From Catenulispora pinisilvae (GTDB taxonomy: Bacteria > Actinomycetota > Actinomycetes > Streptomycetales > Catenulisporaceae), in assembly GCF_015356865.1 (NCBI RefSeq), contig NZ_JAAFZA010000022.1, positions 1 to 64,000 of the forward strand: DNA of 64,000 nt, given 5' to 3'. Positions 34,301 to 43,900 of this stretch are shown here, piece after piece (the first letter of the stretch is position 1; the number at the start of each line of letters is the position of its first letter). The position numbers and the translations under genes are program-made. Under the pieces are notes generated by a model. The model saw nothing but the letters and a program-made list of their open reading frames with translations, had not been told where the DNA came from and made no database searches.

Positions 34301-34427
34301 GCCACGCGGTGGTGGCGCTGGCCGCGGACGCGGGTGGGGCCAGGCCGGCGGCGATGCCGAGCGGGGCGGCGATGAGCACGGCGGCTACGGCCGCTGACAA
34401 GCGGGGACGGAGATTTCGACTGGACAC
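30966..34427 (-). CDS. Secreted GH95-like glycoside hydrolase with beta-trefoil
   Basis: An 1153-aa exported enzyme. The signal peptide (1-36, ending ASA) is followed by a GH65N-like N-domain (LPLGNGSLGVAEWAANG, then LNRSDTMPDRLS), an (alpha/alpha)6 barrel (about 250-720, including WYPAGYWLWNLRGQ and PEPVWPYG-like segments) and beta-rich C-domains. The layout fits GH95 alpha-L-fucosidase relatives or a close clade; the exact linkage is uncertain. Residues 1026-1153 are one triplicated beta-trefoil. It starts at GTG 34427 with GGGAG 6 nt upstream. The divergent ROK regulator and two LacI-type operator-like palindromes lie upstream. It is the first gene of a two-gene operon. Confidence 0.8.
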   Translation of the reverse strand: MSSRNLRPRLSAAVAAVLIAAPLGIAAGLAPPASAASATTAWQNGAFQLDTGGVVSRSDVVLGQPNTATTQSLPLGNGSLGVAEWAANGFTAQLNRSDTMPDRLSPGQVNIPGLTAMTSASNFTGSLDLYNGVLDESGGGMTLKAWVPAGKDELVLDVTGADPGTRQTATLSLWSGRTPSTAASGAVGSLAQTWVDNSQTGNSGQTFGAMAAVTAGGQNVSASVVNSTQVQVGFNPNTDGSFRVVVASPKWTGGDPTSTANSVIGGDATAGTSSLLGTQSAWWNNFWANSGLIEMSSADGTAQYMENLRTLYLYFEAATMHAGTYPGSQAGVADLFNFSQDKQDWYPAGYWLWNLRGQIAANISSGNFALNTPIFDMYLNDLPNIESWTSAQMGGKAGACVPETMRFNGNGYYNGGNNTQNASCAQASSPSYNALTLTSGAEIALWVWQQYQATGDVGFLQKYYPILQQTSTFLLSYQSVGSDNFLHATANAHETQWAVTDPTTDIAASQALFTATVNAATKLNTDSGLASQLRTALGQIEPYARTDSGKTQLLNPQPTSASAAAAVDAQGTDIIADSYQPSAKPQNGENIGLEPVWPYGLIGDNTVVNGDNLTALAKRTYTDRVNKTNPDWNFDAVQAARLGLGSEVAADLNSVTQGYQAYISGLANLFNGNTGDEPYIEQSSTVATAVDEALVQDYDGTLRFAPAWPSGWDASGTVSVQGDTKVDVQVEGGTLATAAIQAGSTQTMTVRNPWPGQQAEVVNGSTGAVVVAATTNGTLSVPVTAGSTYLVEQPSSPTTSLPFAQVTGTKATAAKHLGKVQIGLDPAVSFPNLAASFNNVGISADSNTAPGNFDANGASFSETALTNASAGPGASVTSSGVTFAFPNSAAGTNDNTVAEGQTIDTSGSGTLGFLVSADYGPATGSGVITYTDGSTQSYSLTVPDWFSTTPPTGGALAISSAYQNRQGNTTYSGSGNIFSVPVTLTAGKSIAAVTLPGGGGLAVGTPSIHVFALAASGSGTTAGSVISLRAHANGDIVTADNAGAAPLIANRTSVGTWEQFDLIDNPDGSVSLRAHANGDIVTADNAGAAPLIANRTAIGPWESFDLITNADGSVSFRAHANGDIVTADNAGAAPLIANRTAIGPWESFDLIHD

Positions 34428-34483
34428 AAGCGCTCCCTGGATGCGGCGCGTGAAGACGCCGTCACGTCGAAGACATCGGAGGT

Positions 34484-34535
34484 GTTGTAGCGCAACCTGA
34501 GGGCCACGTCCAGGGATCGGGGGAGTTGCGCAACT
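34484..34535 (-). promoter_or_regulatory. Two operator-like palindromes upstream of the GH95 gene
   Basis: AGTTGCGCAACT (34524-34535) is a perfect 12-bp palindrome. GTTGTAGCGCAAC (34484-34496) is a looser version of the same GTTG-GCAAC dyad. Paired TTGCGCAA-core sites are typical of LacI/ROK-type sugar repressors. They sit 57-108 bp before the GTG start. Confidence 0.55.
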
Positions 34536-34773
34536 TCTTGCAGATGACGGTGCGGAAAATTTCGAAGACTGATCTAACTGTTGCCAGAGGTGAGCGGCTT
34601 GGCAGAGGACTGATTGCCGTGTGCGGGCACCATAGATCTATAGTTAGTCTTTACTCTTGGAAACTTTGACATGAGTACCCTGAGTTTGTTTTAATGTTAA
34701 GCGTAAGTTGCGCGTTGCATCTGGGTGTTCCGCTGTCAATCGGCTTCCGGCGGGCGCCTTACTCAGTCATCGG
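34536..34773. other. Intergenic region between GH95 and ROK genes
   Basis: A gene-free stretch that is unusually AT-rich for this window from about 34550 to 34710 (e.g. TTTGTTTTAATGTTAAGC). It probably holds the promoters of both divergent genes and a TTAA-NN-TTAA dyad near 34691. I see no clear -35/-10 pair. Confidence 0.5.
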
Positions 34774-36042
34774 ATGTATTCGCCGCCAGCGGCGCGGCCG
34801 TACCATGAGTGCCATCCGGATCGATCTGAGGAGGGCATCGTCGCCGCGCCGCCTAATCTGCGAGAAGAGGGCCGTTTACGGGTCCTGCAGGTCCTGCTCG
34901 CCAGCAGCACGACCAGCCGGCCGGAGCTGGTCCGGCTCACCGGGCTGTCCCGGGCGACGGTGTCCGTTCTGGTCGCGGACCTGATCGCGGCCGGGCTGGT
35001 GCTGGAGGAGAACGGTTCGGCCGAGGCGGAGAACCGCTCGATGGGCCGGCCCGCGCTGCCGTTGGCCCTGAACCGGTCGGTCGTCTACGCGATCGGCGTG
35101 GACATCGGGCACGCACATGTCCGGGTCGCCTTGTGCGACGTGCACGGCACGCCGTTGTGGGAGACCGTCGAGGCCAAGGAGGTCGACCGCGCGCCGCACG
35201 AGACCCTGGACCTCGCCGCGGACCTGGTGGCGCGCGCCGTCACCGAGAACGGCGTCGCGCGCGAACGCGTCCTGGGCCTGGGCGTCGGCATCGCGGCCCC
35301 GGTCGACGCCGACGGCGCGCTGTCCGCCGAGGGCATCATGCCCGGCTGGACCGGCATCCGCCCCGGCCCCGAACTGGAACACCGCACCGGCCTGACCATC
35401 GAGCTCACCAACGACGCCAACGCCGGGGCCCTGGCCGAGCACATGTACGGCGCCGGCCGCGACAGCCAGGACATGGTCTACATCCGCCTGTCCGCCGGCA
35501 TCGGCGCCGGCGTCATCGCCGCCGGCCGCCTCCAACTCGGCGCCGGCGGCCTGGCCGGCGAGATCGGCCACCTCCCCGCCATCCCCGACGGCCTGGTCTG
35601 CCGCTGCGGCAACCGCGGCTGCCTGGAGACCATCGCCAGCCCCGTCGCCGTGGCCCGCCTGCTCCAGGAGAGCTGGGGCGAGCCCGTGGCCCCGGCCGAC
35701 CTCCCCGACCTCCTGGCCACCGGCACCCCGGGCACCGCGCGCGTCATCGAGGACACCGGCGAGGCGGTGGGCCGGGCGCTGGCATCAGTCATCACCCTGA
35801 TGAACCCCCGCCTGATCGTGGTCGGCGGCGACCTGGCAGCCCTCGGCGAGGCCCTGTTCACCCCGATCCGGCACGGCATCGCACGCTACGCACTGCCCTC
35901 GGCCGCCCGGCAGGTCACCGTGGTACCGGGCCGCCTCGGCTCCAGCGCCGAGGTACGCGGCGCCGCGGCCCGGGTGCTGGCGCGCGCGCCGCAGACGCTG
36001 GCGGTGATGAGCGGCGGGGAGCCGGGGGAGCTGTCGGCTTGA
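34774..36042 (+). CDS. ROK family regulator (NagC/XylR-type repressor)
   Basis: A winged helix-turn-helix (LVRLTGLSRATVSVLVADL, about 50-70 from ATG 34774) precedes the ROK sugar-kinase-like domain (IGVDIGHAHVRV, GVGIAAPVD, GGLAGEIGHL) and the zinc motif CRCGNRGCLET. The start is problematic. The only ordinary start is ATG 34774, giving about 20 unusual N-terminal residues and no ribosome binding site. A strong GAGGAGGG (34828-34835) is followed by ATC (34837) and GTC (34840) instead of a standard start; one base change would make GTC a GTG. It is divergent from the GH95-SGNH operon, its likely target; the ligand is probably a sugar released there. Confidence 0.85.
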   Translation: MYSPPAARPYHECHPDRSEEGIVAAPPNLREEGRLRVLQVLLASSTTSRPELVRLTGLSRATVSVLVADLIAAGLVLEENGSAEAENRSMGRPALPLALNRSVVYAIGVDIGHAHVRVALCDVHGTPLWETVEAKEVDRAPHETLDLAADLVARAVTENGVARERVLGLGVGIAAPVDADGALSAEGIMPGWTGIRPGPELEHRTGLTIELTNDANAGALAEHMYGAGRDSQDMVYIRLSAGIGAGVIAAGRLQLGAGGLAGEIGHLPAIPDGLVCRCGNRGCLETIASPVAVARLLQESWGEPVAPADLPDLLATGTPGTARVIEDTGEAVGRALASVITLMNPRLIVVGGDLAALGEALFTPIRHGIARYALPSAARQVTVVPGRLGSSAEVRGAAARVLARAPQTLAVMSGGEPGELSA

Positions 36043-36173
36043 GGGGCTGAGTGCCGTGCGCCGTTCGGAATCGGTGCCCGGGCCCGGAGTCGGAGTCGGA
36101 GTCGGAATCGGAATCGGAGCCTAAGCCGAAAGTCGTTGGCGCGAAGCCGGCCGCGGATGGCAAGGTCCAGGTC

Positions 36174-36716
36174 GTGGCAACAGTGTTCCTCCTCACCGGC
36201 ATCCAAGCCGCCGGCAAGTCGACCGTGGCGCAGGCGCTGGCCGAGCGGTTTGAACGCTCGGTGCATCTGCGCGGCGATGTGTTCCGTCGCATGGTGGTCA
36301 ACGGCCGCGCGGACATGGGGTCGGCCGTTCCGCCGCCGGAAGCGCTCCGCCAGCTCCGGCTGCGCTACGCGCTCGCGGCCTCGGCCGCCGACGCGTACGC
36401 CGGCGCCGGCTTCACCGTGGTGCTCCAGGACGTCATTCTCGGCCCATACCTGACGGACATGGTCGCGGCGATCCGTACCCGCCCCTGCAACGTCGTGGTC
36501 CTCGCACCGCGCCCTGATGTGGTGCGCAAGCGCGACGAAGCCAGGCAGGCGGCGCGAGGGAAAGTCGCCTACAAGCCGGGCGATGAAGGTGTGTCAGAGC
36601 TCGATGCATACCTCCGCGAGCAGACGCCTCGGATCGGGCTGTGGCTGGACACTTCGGAGCTGAGCGTGGAGCAGACCGTCGAGGAGATCCTTGCCCGCGC
36701 TGCTTCAGTGCCGTGA
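36174..36716 (+). CDS. P-loop kinase-like protein (chloramphenicol/guanylate-kinase-like fold)
   Basis: A 180-aa ATP-binding protein. Walker A is GIQAAGKST (residues about 8-16), with a conserved HLRGDVFRRMV and a later RKRDEARQ. The size and pattern match a family of AAA/zeta-toxin-like or chloramphenicol-phosphotransferase-like kinases found in actinomycetes. The substrate is unknown and no antitoxin neighbour is visible, so a toxin role is not supported. GTG 36174 is chosen because upstream codons encode a hexanucleotide repeat (Glu-Ser)n that is more likely noncoding. It is 131 bp after the ROK gene. Confidence 0.75.
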   Translation: MATVFLLTGIQAAGKSTVAQALAERFERSVHLRGDVFRRMVVNGRADMGSAVPPPEALRQLRLRYALAASAADAYAGAGFTVVLQDVILGPYLTDMVAAIRTRPCNVVVLAPRPDVVRKRDEARQAARGKVAYKPGDEGVSELDAYLREQTPRIGLWLDTSELSVEQTVEEILARAASVP

Positions 36717-36757
36717 GCCCTGCAACACCGCAATGATCTTCTGCGAAGAATCGTTTC

Positions 36758-37502
36758 ATGGATCCGCTGCTGCCGCACGACCCCACGGCCGTCAGCCGCT
36801 ACCGCCTGCTCGGGCGTCTGGGCAGCGGCGGCATGGGGGTCGTGTATCTCGGTCAGTCGCCGGGCGGCCGGTTGGTCGCGGTGAAGTGTGTGCACCGGCC
36901 GCTGGCCGGGGATGCCGAGTTCCGGCAGCGGTCCCGGACGACCTGCGCGAGGTGGTCGCCGAGTGCCTGGCCAAGGACCCTGACGCCCGGCCGGCCCCGA
37001 CCCGGTTGCTGGAACTGTGGGGGACGGCCACGACGCTGACCGCCGACTGGCTGCCGACCGCGGTGAACACCAGCCTCACCGGCTCCTCGGCCATCACCCA
37101 GGCCATGTTCGGCACCGACGGTGCCATCGCCTACCTCGATCAGGGCACTTCGAAGCTCAACGCGTTCGGTACCGTCGGGCTGAACAACACGGGACTGTCC
37201 GACACGAGCGTCGCCGCCTACCTCGCGGCGTCCCCCGTCGACACGGCAGGCGGCGGCGTGGTGGTGAACCCGGCCGCCGGCTACGCGAACCCCCCCCGGC
37301 GAACAGTTACCCGGCTGTGAGCGTCCCGTACGAAGTCGTCTGCGCCTCCGGCAACGACGCGGCGAAACTGCCGCTCCTGAAGAGCCTCCTGAGCTTCTTG
37401 TCCAGTCCCGCCGAGCAGGTCAAGCTGTCCGTCGAGGGCCTGTCCGGGCTCCCCGACTCGGTGCGGACGCAGGTGACGTCGGCCGTCGCCGGCCTCAAAT
37501 AG
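36758..37502 (+). pseudogene. Broken Ser/Thr kinase - PstS fusion
   Basis: It starts as a Ser/Thr protein kinase (ATG 36758; GRLGSGGMGVVYLG glycine loop, AVK lysine). The frame breaks near 36925 and jumps, in another frame, to the kinase end (CLAKDPDARPAPTRLLEL, 36970-37050), losing the catalytic loop. It continues into a PstS/phosphate-binding-protein C-terminal segment (GSSAITQAMFGTDGAIAYLD). A second frameshift occurs in a run of eight C (37290-37297), after which NSYPAVSVPYEVVC and KLPLLKSLLSFLSS finish the PstS fold at 37502. The kinase core and the PstS N-terminus are missing, so this is not functional as read. Confidence 0.78.
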
Positions 37503-37584
37503 CCCCAGCGCAATCTCAGGGGCCTTCTCCATATAACCGCTGGTGAGGGCCACAATCGGGCTGGTCCGGTGCTTTCGTGAGGTA

Positions 37585-37648
37585 TTGACAGCCGCACGTC
37601 GCAGGTGTTTCATCCGCGTTACGCATCGGTTGTTGGTGGCTACAACAA
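37585..37648 (+). promoter_or_regulatory. Promoter and operator-like dyad of the GH3-GH31 operon
   Basis: TTGACA (37585-37590), a 17-bp spacer and TTTCAT (37608-37613) form a good sigma-70-type promoter. Downstream, TTGTTG (37630-37635) and CAACAA (37643-37648) form an inverted repeat with a 7-bp spacer, a possible repressor site in the 5' UTR. The start codon is at 37753. Confidence 0.6.
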
Positions 37649-37752
37649 ACCCCTGCCGACGGCGGCCCTCTCGCCGTCCCCGGCCGCGGCTCGACCCCGC
37701 GCGGCGCCACCTCCCGCACCGGCCACTGTTTCCGCATGTCCCCGGAGGCACC

Positions 37753-40700
37753 ATGCCAGGCACCACGCCCAGATCCGCCACCAGGGCCAGCCGCACGCCC
37801 AGATCCCGGCTCGTCCGGGCCCGAGTGGGTGTGGCGCTGGCCGCGCTGTCGGCGTCCGTGATCGCGACGTACGCCGCCACGCCCGGCGCGCAGGCCGCGC
37901 AGTCCGCCCCGGCCGCGTCCACCGCTTGTCCCTGGGTCGGTTCGAGCGCGCCGATCCCACAACGGGTGAGCCAGGTGCTCTCGCATATGACGCTGGCCCA
38001 GAAGGTCCAGCTGATGACCGGGACCGGCGGCTCCAGCTACGTCGGGTTCACCCCGGCCATCGGCTCGTTGTGCATCCCGGCGATGAACCTGGAGGACGGC
38101 CCGGCCGGGGTCGCCGACGGCATGAACAACGTCACCCAGTTGCCCGCGCCGGTCGACATCGCAGCGACCTTCGACACCTCCGCCGAGCAGAGCTTCGGGC
38201 AGGTGATCGGTGCCGAGCAGTCGGCCAAGGGCACGACCGTCGATCTGGGCCCGACCATCAACATCGTCCGCGACCCGCGGTGGGGCCGGGCCTTCGAGTC
38301 GGTCGGCGAAGACCCCTATCTCAACGGGCAGATGGGCGCGGCCGACATCCGGGGCGTGCAGTCGACCGGGACGATGGCGCAGGTGAAGCACCTGGCCGCG
38401 TACAACCAGGAGACGAACCGCAACACCCCCTCGGACAACGTGATCGCCTCCGACCAGACGTTGCAGGAGATCTACCTGCCCGCCTTCCAGACCTCGGTGC
38501 AGCAGGGCGCCGCGTCGTCGGTGATGTGCTCCTACAGCACCATCAACGGCACCTACGCCTGCCAGGACCCCGACATCCTCAACACCGCGCTGCGCCAGCA
38601 GTTCGGCTTCTCCGGCTTCGTCACCTCCGACTGGGGCGCCACCCACTCCGGCGCCCCGGCCGTGAACGCCGGCCTGGACCAGGACATGCCCGGTGACAAC
38701 ACCAACTTCGGCAGCTCCCTGATATCGGCCGTCAACGCCGGCCAGGTGTCGCAGTCGGTGATCGACACCTCGGTCTCCCGGATCCTCACCCAGGAGTTCG
38801 CCTTCGGACTGTTCGACAGGCCGCCCGTGGGCTCACCGGCCGGGACCGCGACCGACGCCGCCGATCAGGCGACCGGGGAACACCTGGCGGAGCAGGGCAC
38901 GGTGCTGTTGAAGAATTCGGGGAACGTCCTGCCGCTGGGCTCGGGCAACTCCTCGATCGCCGTCATCGGCGCCGACGCCTCGACCAGCGTGCAGAGCGCC
39001 GGCGGCGGCAGTGCGAGCGTCAACTCCAGCGGCACGGTGACCCCGTTGCAGGGCATCACCAGTGCGGCGCCCGCAGGTACGACCGTGGCCTACAACGACG
39101 GCACCAACAGCGGTTCGGCTGCCTCGCTGGCAGCCAGCTCCAGCGTCGCAGTGGTCTTCGTCAGCAACGCCGAGTCCGAGGGCAGCGACCTGTCGGGCAT
39201 CGACCTGTCCGCCTCGGACAACGCGCTGATCTCCGCGGTGGCCACCGCGAACCCGAACACCATCGTGGTCCTGAACACCGGCTCGGCGGTCACCATGCCG
39301 TGGCTGTCCTCGGTCAAGGGCGTGCTGGAGGCCTGGTACCCGGGGCAGAGCGACGGCACGGCGATCGCGAACGTGTTGTTCGGCACCACCAATCCCTCGG
39401 GCCACCTGCCGGTGACGTTCCCGACGTCGCTGTCCCAGGTCCCGGCGAGCACCAGCGCGCAGTGGCCGGGCGTCAACGGCCAGGTGCAGTACTCCGAGGG
39501 GGTGGACGTCGGCTACCGCTGGTATGACAGCAAGGGCCTGACGCCGTTGTTCCCGTTCGGATACGGCCTGTCCTACACCAGCTTCTCCTACTCGAACCTG
39601 CACATCAGCTCCCTGCCACAGGGCGGCGCGGCGACCGTCACGGCCACCGTGACCAACACCGGCAGCCGCGAGGGTGCCGACGTCGCGCAGTTGTACGTCA
39701 CCGACCCGGCGGCCTCGGGCCAGCCGCCGCGCCAGCTTGAGGGCTTCGCGCGGGTGGACCTCCAGCCCGGCCAGAGCCAGACGGTGTCCTTCCCGGTCAC
39801 CGAGCAGAACCTGCGCTACTGGAGCACCAGCGCGAACAACTGGGCCACCAGCACCGGCGGCTACGGCATCGCGGTCGGCGATGCTGACTCCGCCTCGGCG
39901 CTCGGGCTGTCCGGCACGCTCTCCGTGGCCGCGAACCAGCTCGGCCAGCCGGTGAGCGTCACCAGCCCGGGCCCGCAGGAAGGCCTGGCCGGCGCGGCAG
40001 CCTCGGTGCAGGTGACGGCCGGCGATTCGACCGCGGGTCAGACTCCTGAGTTCACCGCGACCGGCCTGCCCGCCGGTGTGTCGATCTCCTCCTCCGGTCA
40101 GATCACCGGCACGCCGACGACCGCCGGCACCACCACCGTCACCGTGACCGCCAAGGACGCCGACGGCGCGCAGGCGACCACGACCTTCCTGTGGACCGTC
40201 ACGCCCTCGACAGCCGGGGTCCCGACGACGCCGCTGGTCGGGTATCAGGGTCTTTGCCTGGACGTGACCGGGGCCAACAACGCCGACGGCACGGCCGTCG
40301 AGGTCTTCACCTGCAACGGCACCAACTCCCAGCAGTGGACCGAGGAATCCGACGGCACGGTTCGCTCGCTGGGCAAGTGCCTGGACGTCGCTGCCGGTGG
40401 CACCGCGAACGGCACCGCGGTCGACCTGTACACCTGCAACAACACCGGCGCACAGCAGTGGCAGCCGCAGACCAACGGCACGCTGCGCAACCCGGCGTCC
40501 GGCCGCTGCCTGGACGACACCGGCTCCGGCCTTTCGGGGACGAAGGTCCAGATCTTGGACTGCTCCGGCGCGCCGAATCAGGAGTGGATCTCTCCGGCGG
40601 GCTCCTCCACGGGCACCGGAACCGGCCCGATCACCGGCTACCAGGGCCTGTGTGTCGACGTGCGCAGCGCCAGCAGTGCCGACCGCACTCCGGTTCAGGT

Positions 40701-40995
40701 CTACACGTGCAACAACACCAACGCCCAGCAGTGGACGGTGGCTTCGAACGGCACCTTGCAGGCTCTGGGCAAATGCATGGACGTGAACGGCGCCGGTACC
40801 GCGAACGGCACCCTCGTCCAGCTCTACACCTGCAACAACACCGTCGCTCAGGTCTGGCAGCCGCAGAGCAACGGCGAACTGCTCAACCCCAACTCCGGCA
40901 GGTGCCTGGACGATACGAGCTCCGGCGGATCGGGTACGCAGTTGCAGATCTATGACTGCAACGACGGCGCGAACCAGAAGTGGACGCTGTCATGA
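37753..40995 (+). CDS. Secreted GH3 enzyme with ricin-type lectin domains
   Basis: A 1080-aa exported beta-glycosidase. The signal peptide (1-50, Arg-rich) ends near AQAAQ. Catalytic GH3 domains follow (about 60-550) with nucleophile Asp293 in FVTSDWGA and ESVGEDPYLNG. A fibronectin-III-like GH3 C-domain lies near 590-700. A putative Ig (He_PIG) domain with TGLPAGVSISSSGQITG spans about 740-820. Two ricin-B-type lectin units (GYQGLCLDV, GYQGLCVDV; QQW-type repeats) span about 830-1080. GGAGG lies 5 nt before ATG 37753. Probably a beta-glucosidase or beta-xylosidase; linkage unresolved. It is the first of two overlapping genes. Confidence 0.9.
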   Translation: MPGTTPRSATRASRTPRSRLVRARVGVALAALSASVIATYAATPGAQAAQSAPAASTACPWVGSSAPIPQRVSQVLSHMTLAQKVQLMTGTGGSSYVGFTPAIGSLCIPAMNLEDGPAGVADGMNNVTQLPAPVDIAATFDTSAEQSFGQVIGAEQSAKGTTVDLGPTINIVRDPRWGRAFESVGEDPYLNGQMGAADIRGVQSTGTMAQVKHLAAYNQETNRNTPSDNVIASDQTLQEIYLPAFQTSVQQGAASSVMCSYSTINGTYACQDPDILNTALRQQFGFSGFVTSDWGATHSGAPAVNAGLDQDMPGDNTNFGSSLISAVNAGQVSQSVIDTSVSRILTQEFAFGLFDRPPVGSPAGTATDAADQATGEHLAEQGTVLLKNSGNVLPLGSGNSSIAVIGADASTSVQSAGGGSASVNSSGTVTPLQGITSAAPAGTTVAYNDGTNSGSAASLAASSSVAVVFVSNAESEGSDLSGIDLSASDNALISAVATANPNTIVVLNTGSAVTMPWLSSVKGVLEAWYPGQSDGTAIANVLFGTTNPSGHLPVTFPTSLSQVPASTSAQWPGVNGQVQYSEGVDVGYRWYDSKGLTPLFPFGYGLSYTSFSYSNLHISSLPQGGAATVTATVTNTGSREGADVAQLYVTDPAASGQPPRQLEGFARVDLQPGQSQTVSFPVTEQNLRYWSTSANNWATSTGGYGIAVGDADSASALGLSGTLSVAANQLGQPVSVTSPGPQEGLAGAAASVQVTAGDSTAGQTPEFTATGLPAGVSISSSGQITGTPTTAGTTTVTVTAKDADGAQATTTFLWTVTPSTAGVPTTPLVGYQGLCLDVTGANNADGTAVEVFTCNGTNSQQWTEESDGTVRSLGKCLDVAAGGTANGTAVDLYTCNNTGAQQWQPQTNGTLRNPASGRCLDDTGSGLSGTKVQILDCSGAPNQEWISPAGSSTGTGTGPITGYQGLCVDVRSASSADRTPVQVYTCNNTNAQQWTVASNGTLQALGKCMDVNGAGTANGTLVQLYTCNNTVAQVWQPQSNGELLNPNSGRCLDDTSSGGSGTQLQIYDCNDGANQKWTLS

Positions 40996-43900
40996 AGCGC
41001 GTCATGAGGAGCGTTACGAAGCGCGCGACCAAGCGCGCGACCAAGCATGCCGTGCGGCGCCGCCTGCCGCTTATCAGCGGGCTGATCTCGGCGGCCCTGA
41101 TCGCCGCGGTCATCCCGGCCGCCGCGCAGACGGCGACCTCGGATTCGTCCCCGGTCAACCTGTCCAACCCGATCAACATGGCGAACGGCAAGGCCGCGTC
41201 CCAGGCCACCGTCGTCCAGGGCGACGCGCGCTTCGAGGTGCTGACGCCCGGCGTGATCCGGATGGAGTACTCGCCGACCGGCGGCTTCCTGGACGATCCG
41301 ACCTTCGACATCATGGACCGCGCCTTCACGGTCCCGTCCTTCACCAGCAAAGTGGCGAACGGCCAGCTCACCATCACCACCAGCGCGATGACGCTGACGT
41401 ACCAGGTCGGCTCCGGCCCGTTCACCGCGGTCAACACGAAGATGCGGCTGCTCGGCGCGCTGCCGCCGGGGGCGTCGGCGAACGTCACGCCGACGTGGGG
41501 CGGGGAGTGCACGTTCGGCCAGTCCTGCCAGGCCGGCGCCGCCTCGCTGGGCGGTGGCGCGTCGATCGCTGACAACCACACCGGCTACCAGAGCCCGCCG
41601 GGGTTCGTCGCGGGCCTGACCGCCACCGGCGCGGACGCGTCGTGGCGGGTGCTGGGCACCACGGCCGGCGCGGCGAACGTCACCATCCGGTACGCCAACA
41701 ACAAGGGCGGTGACGGCAACACCGAGACCCGGACCGAGGACCTGGTCGTCAACGGCGTCACCACCCAGGTCAGCTTCCCGGCCACGGCGAGCTGGGACGA
41801 CTGGTCGACGGTCACCGTCCCGGTGACGCTGGCCGGCGGTACCGACACCGTCGCGATGAACTGCGACAGCGGCGACAGCTGCAACGTGAACGCCGACGAC
41901 GTCTCGGTGACCGCACCCGGCGCGAGCGCGGCCCCGTTCGCCCCGGCCAACCCGCTCGGCGGCTACATCCGTTCCTACGACTCGGTCAACGGCTCCTACT
42001 CCGGCGGCCCCTCCTGCGCCAGCGGCCAGAGCGGCGACGCCTGCACCGCGAACATCCCGCAAATGGCCTCCGGTCTGCTCGACCAGTCCGGCTGGTACCT
42101 GCTGGACGACTCCCAGACCTCGGTCTGGACCTCGGACGGCTGGGTGGCGAACCGCCCGACCGGAGACGTCCAGGACGGCTACCTGTTCGGCTACGGGCAG
42201 AACTTCACCGGCGCGCTGGGCGACCTGGCCAAGCTGACCGGGCCGTCGACGCTGCCCGACGAGTCGGTGTTCGGGAACTGGTTCTCCCGCTACTACGGTT
42301 ATTCGACCTCTGATTATCAGGGCACGATCTTGCCGCAGTTCCAGGCCAACGGCGTCTCACTGGACGACCTGTCGGTCGACACCGACTGGAAGAGCCCGAA
42401 CACCTGGAACGGTTGGGAGTGGAACTCCTCGCTGTTCCCCGATCCGACCGCCTTCACCGACTGGGCCAAGGCCCAGGGCATCGACGTCGCGCTCAACGTG
42501 CACTCCGCGATCGCGACGAACGACCCGCTCTACTCCCAGGCCCAGGACATCGCCGGCAACACGCTCTCGGTTCAGTCCGGCTGCGCCAACGGCGGGGACT
42601 GCGCGGTCTGGGACTGGGGCAACGTGGCGCAGGCCGAGTCGTACTTCGCCACCGCCGACCCGACTCAGAACGCTGTCGGGATGACCTGGCTGGACTGGTG
42701 CTGCGACAACAGCGGCGTGTTCTCCCAGCCCGGCGTCACCCCCGACGCGTGGATCAACTACCTGACCGCGCGGCAGATGGTGAACAACGGCGACCGCGGC
42801 TTCGACCTGGCCCGGGTCGGCGCCTCGAACCAGAACTCGCAGGCCGGCGCCTACGCCGCCGGCCCCTGGGCCGACCACCGCTCGGCGATCGCCTTCACCG
42901 GCGACAGTCAGGGCACGTGGAACGAGCTGGCCAGCGAGGCGCAACTCGCGCAGGACGAGGGGAGCATCGGCGAGCCCTACGTCAGCGATGACATCGGCAG
43001 CTTCCTGGGCTCGAACGACGGCAACGCGAACGTGCCGGACGATCTGTATCTGCGGTGGATGCAGCTGGGGACGTTCCAGCCGATCATGCGCGAGCACTCG
43101 AACAGCGGGCAGAACGCGCGGCTGCCGTGGCAGTACGACGCCGCGACGCAGGCGGTCGGCGACAACTTCATGCAGCTGCGCGAGGAGCTGGTGCCGTACC
43201 TGTACACGCTGGCCGCGCAGTCCAGCGGCAGCGGAATCCCGATGACGCAGGCCCTGTATCTGAACTATCCCGGCCAGCCCGCCGCTTACACCAACCCGAC
43301 CGAGTACACGCTCGGCGCCAACGTGCTGGTCGCACCGGTCACCCAGCCCGGTGCCGACGTCACCACGCAGGTCTGGTTCCCGCCGGGCACGTGGCAGGAC
43401 TACTTCACCGGCGCCACGTTCACCGGGCCGGGGACGCAGAGCATTAACACGCCGACCAGCCGGATGCCGGTGTTCGTCAAGGAGGGCGGCATCATCTCGT
43501 TGCAGCCCTCGAACGGACAGGCGACCAGCGCCGGCTCCGCGCCGATCACGGTGCAGGTGCACGCCGGCGCGAACGGCTCGTACTCGCTGTACGACGACGC
43601 CGGGACCGGCCTCGGCTACCAGTCGGGGCAGTCGACGCAGACCCCGATCGCCTACACCGAGAACGCCTCCGGGGCGAGCTCCACGCTGACGATCTCGCCG
43701 GCCACCGGCTCCTACCAGGGCGCGCCGAGCAGCCGGAACTACACGCTCGCCCTGGTCGACGAGTCGCAGCCGAGCTCGGTGCAGATCAACGGGCAGACGC
43801 TGTCGTCCTCGCAGTGGAGCTACAACAGCGCCAGCGACACGTTGCAGGTGCCGCTCGGCGCGGTCGCGACCTCGTCCAGCCTCACGATCACCCAGACCGG

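Noticed and set aside
36051-36173. Upstream extension of the P-loop kinase gene encoding (Glu-Ser)n
   Set aside because: The codons are a hexanucleotide repeat directly upstream of a cleaner GTG start with the Walker A eight residues in; more likely noncoding.
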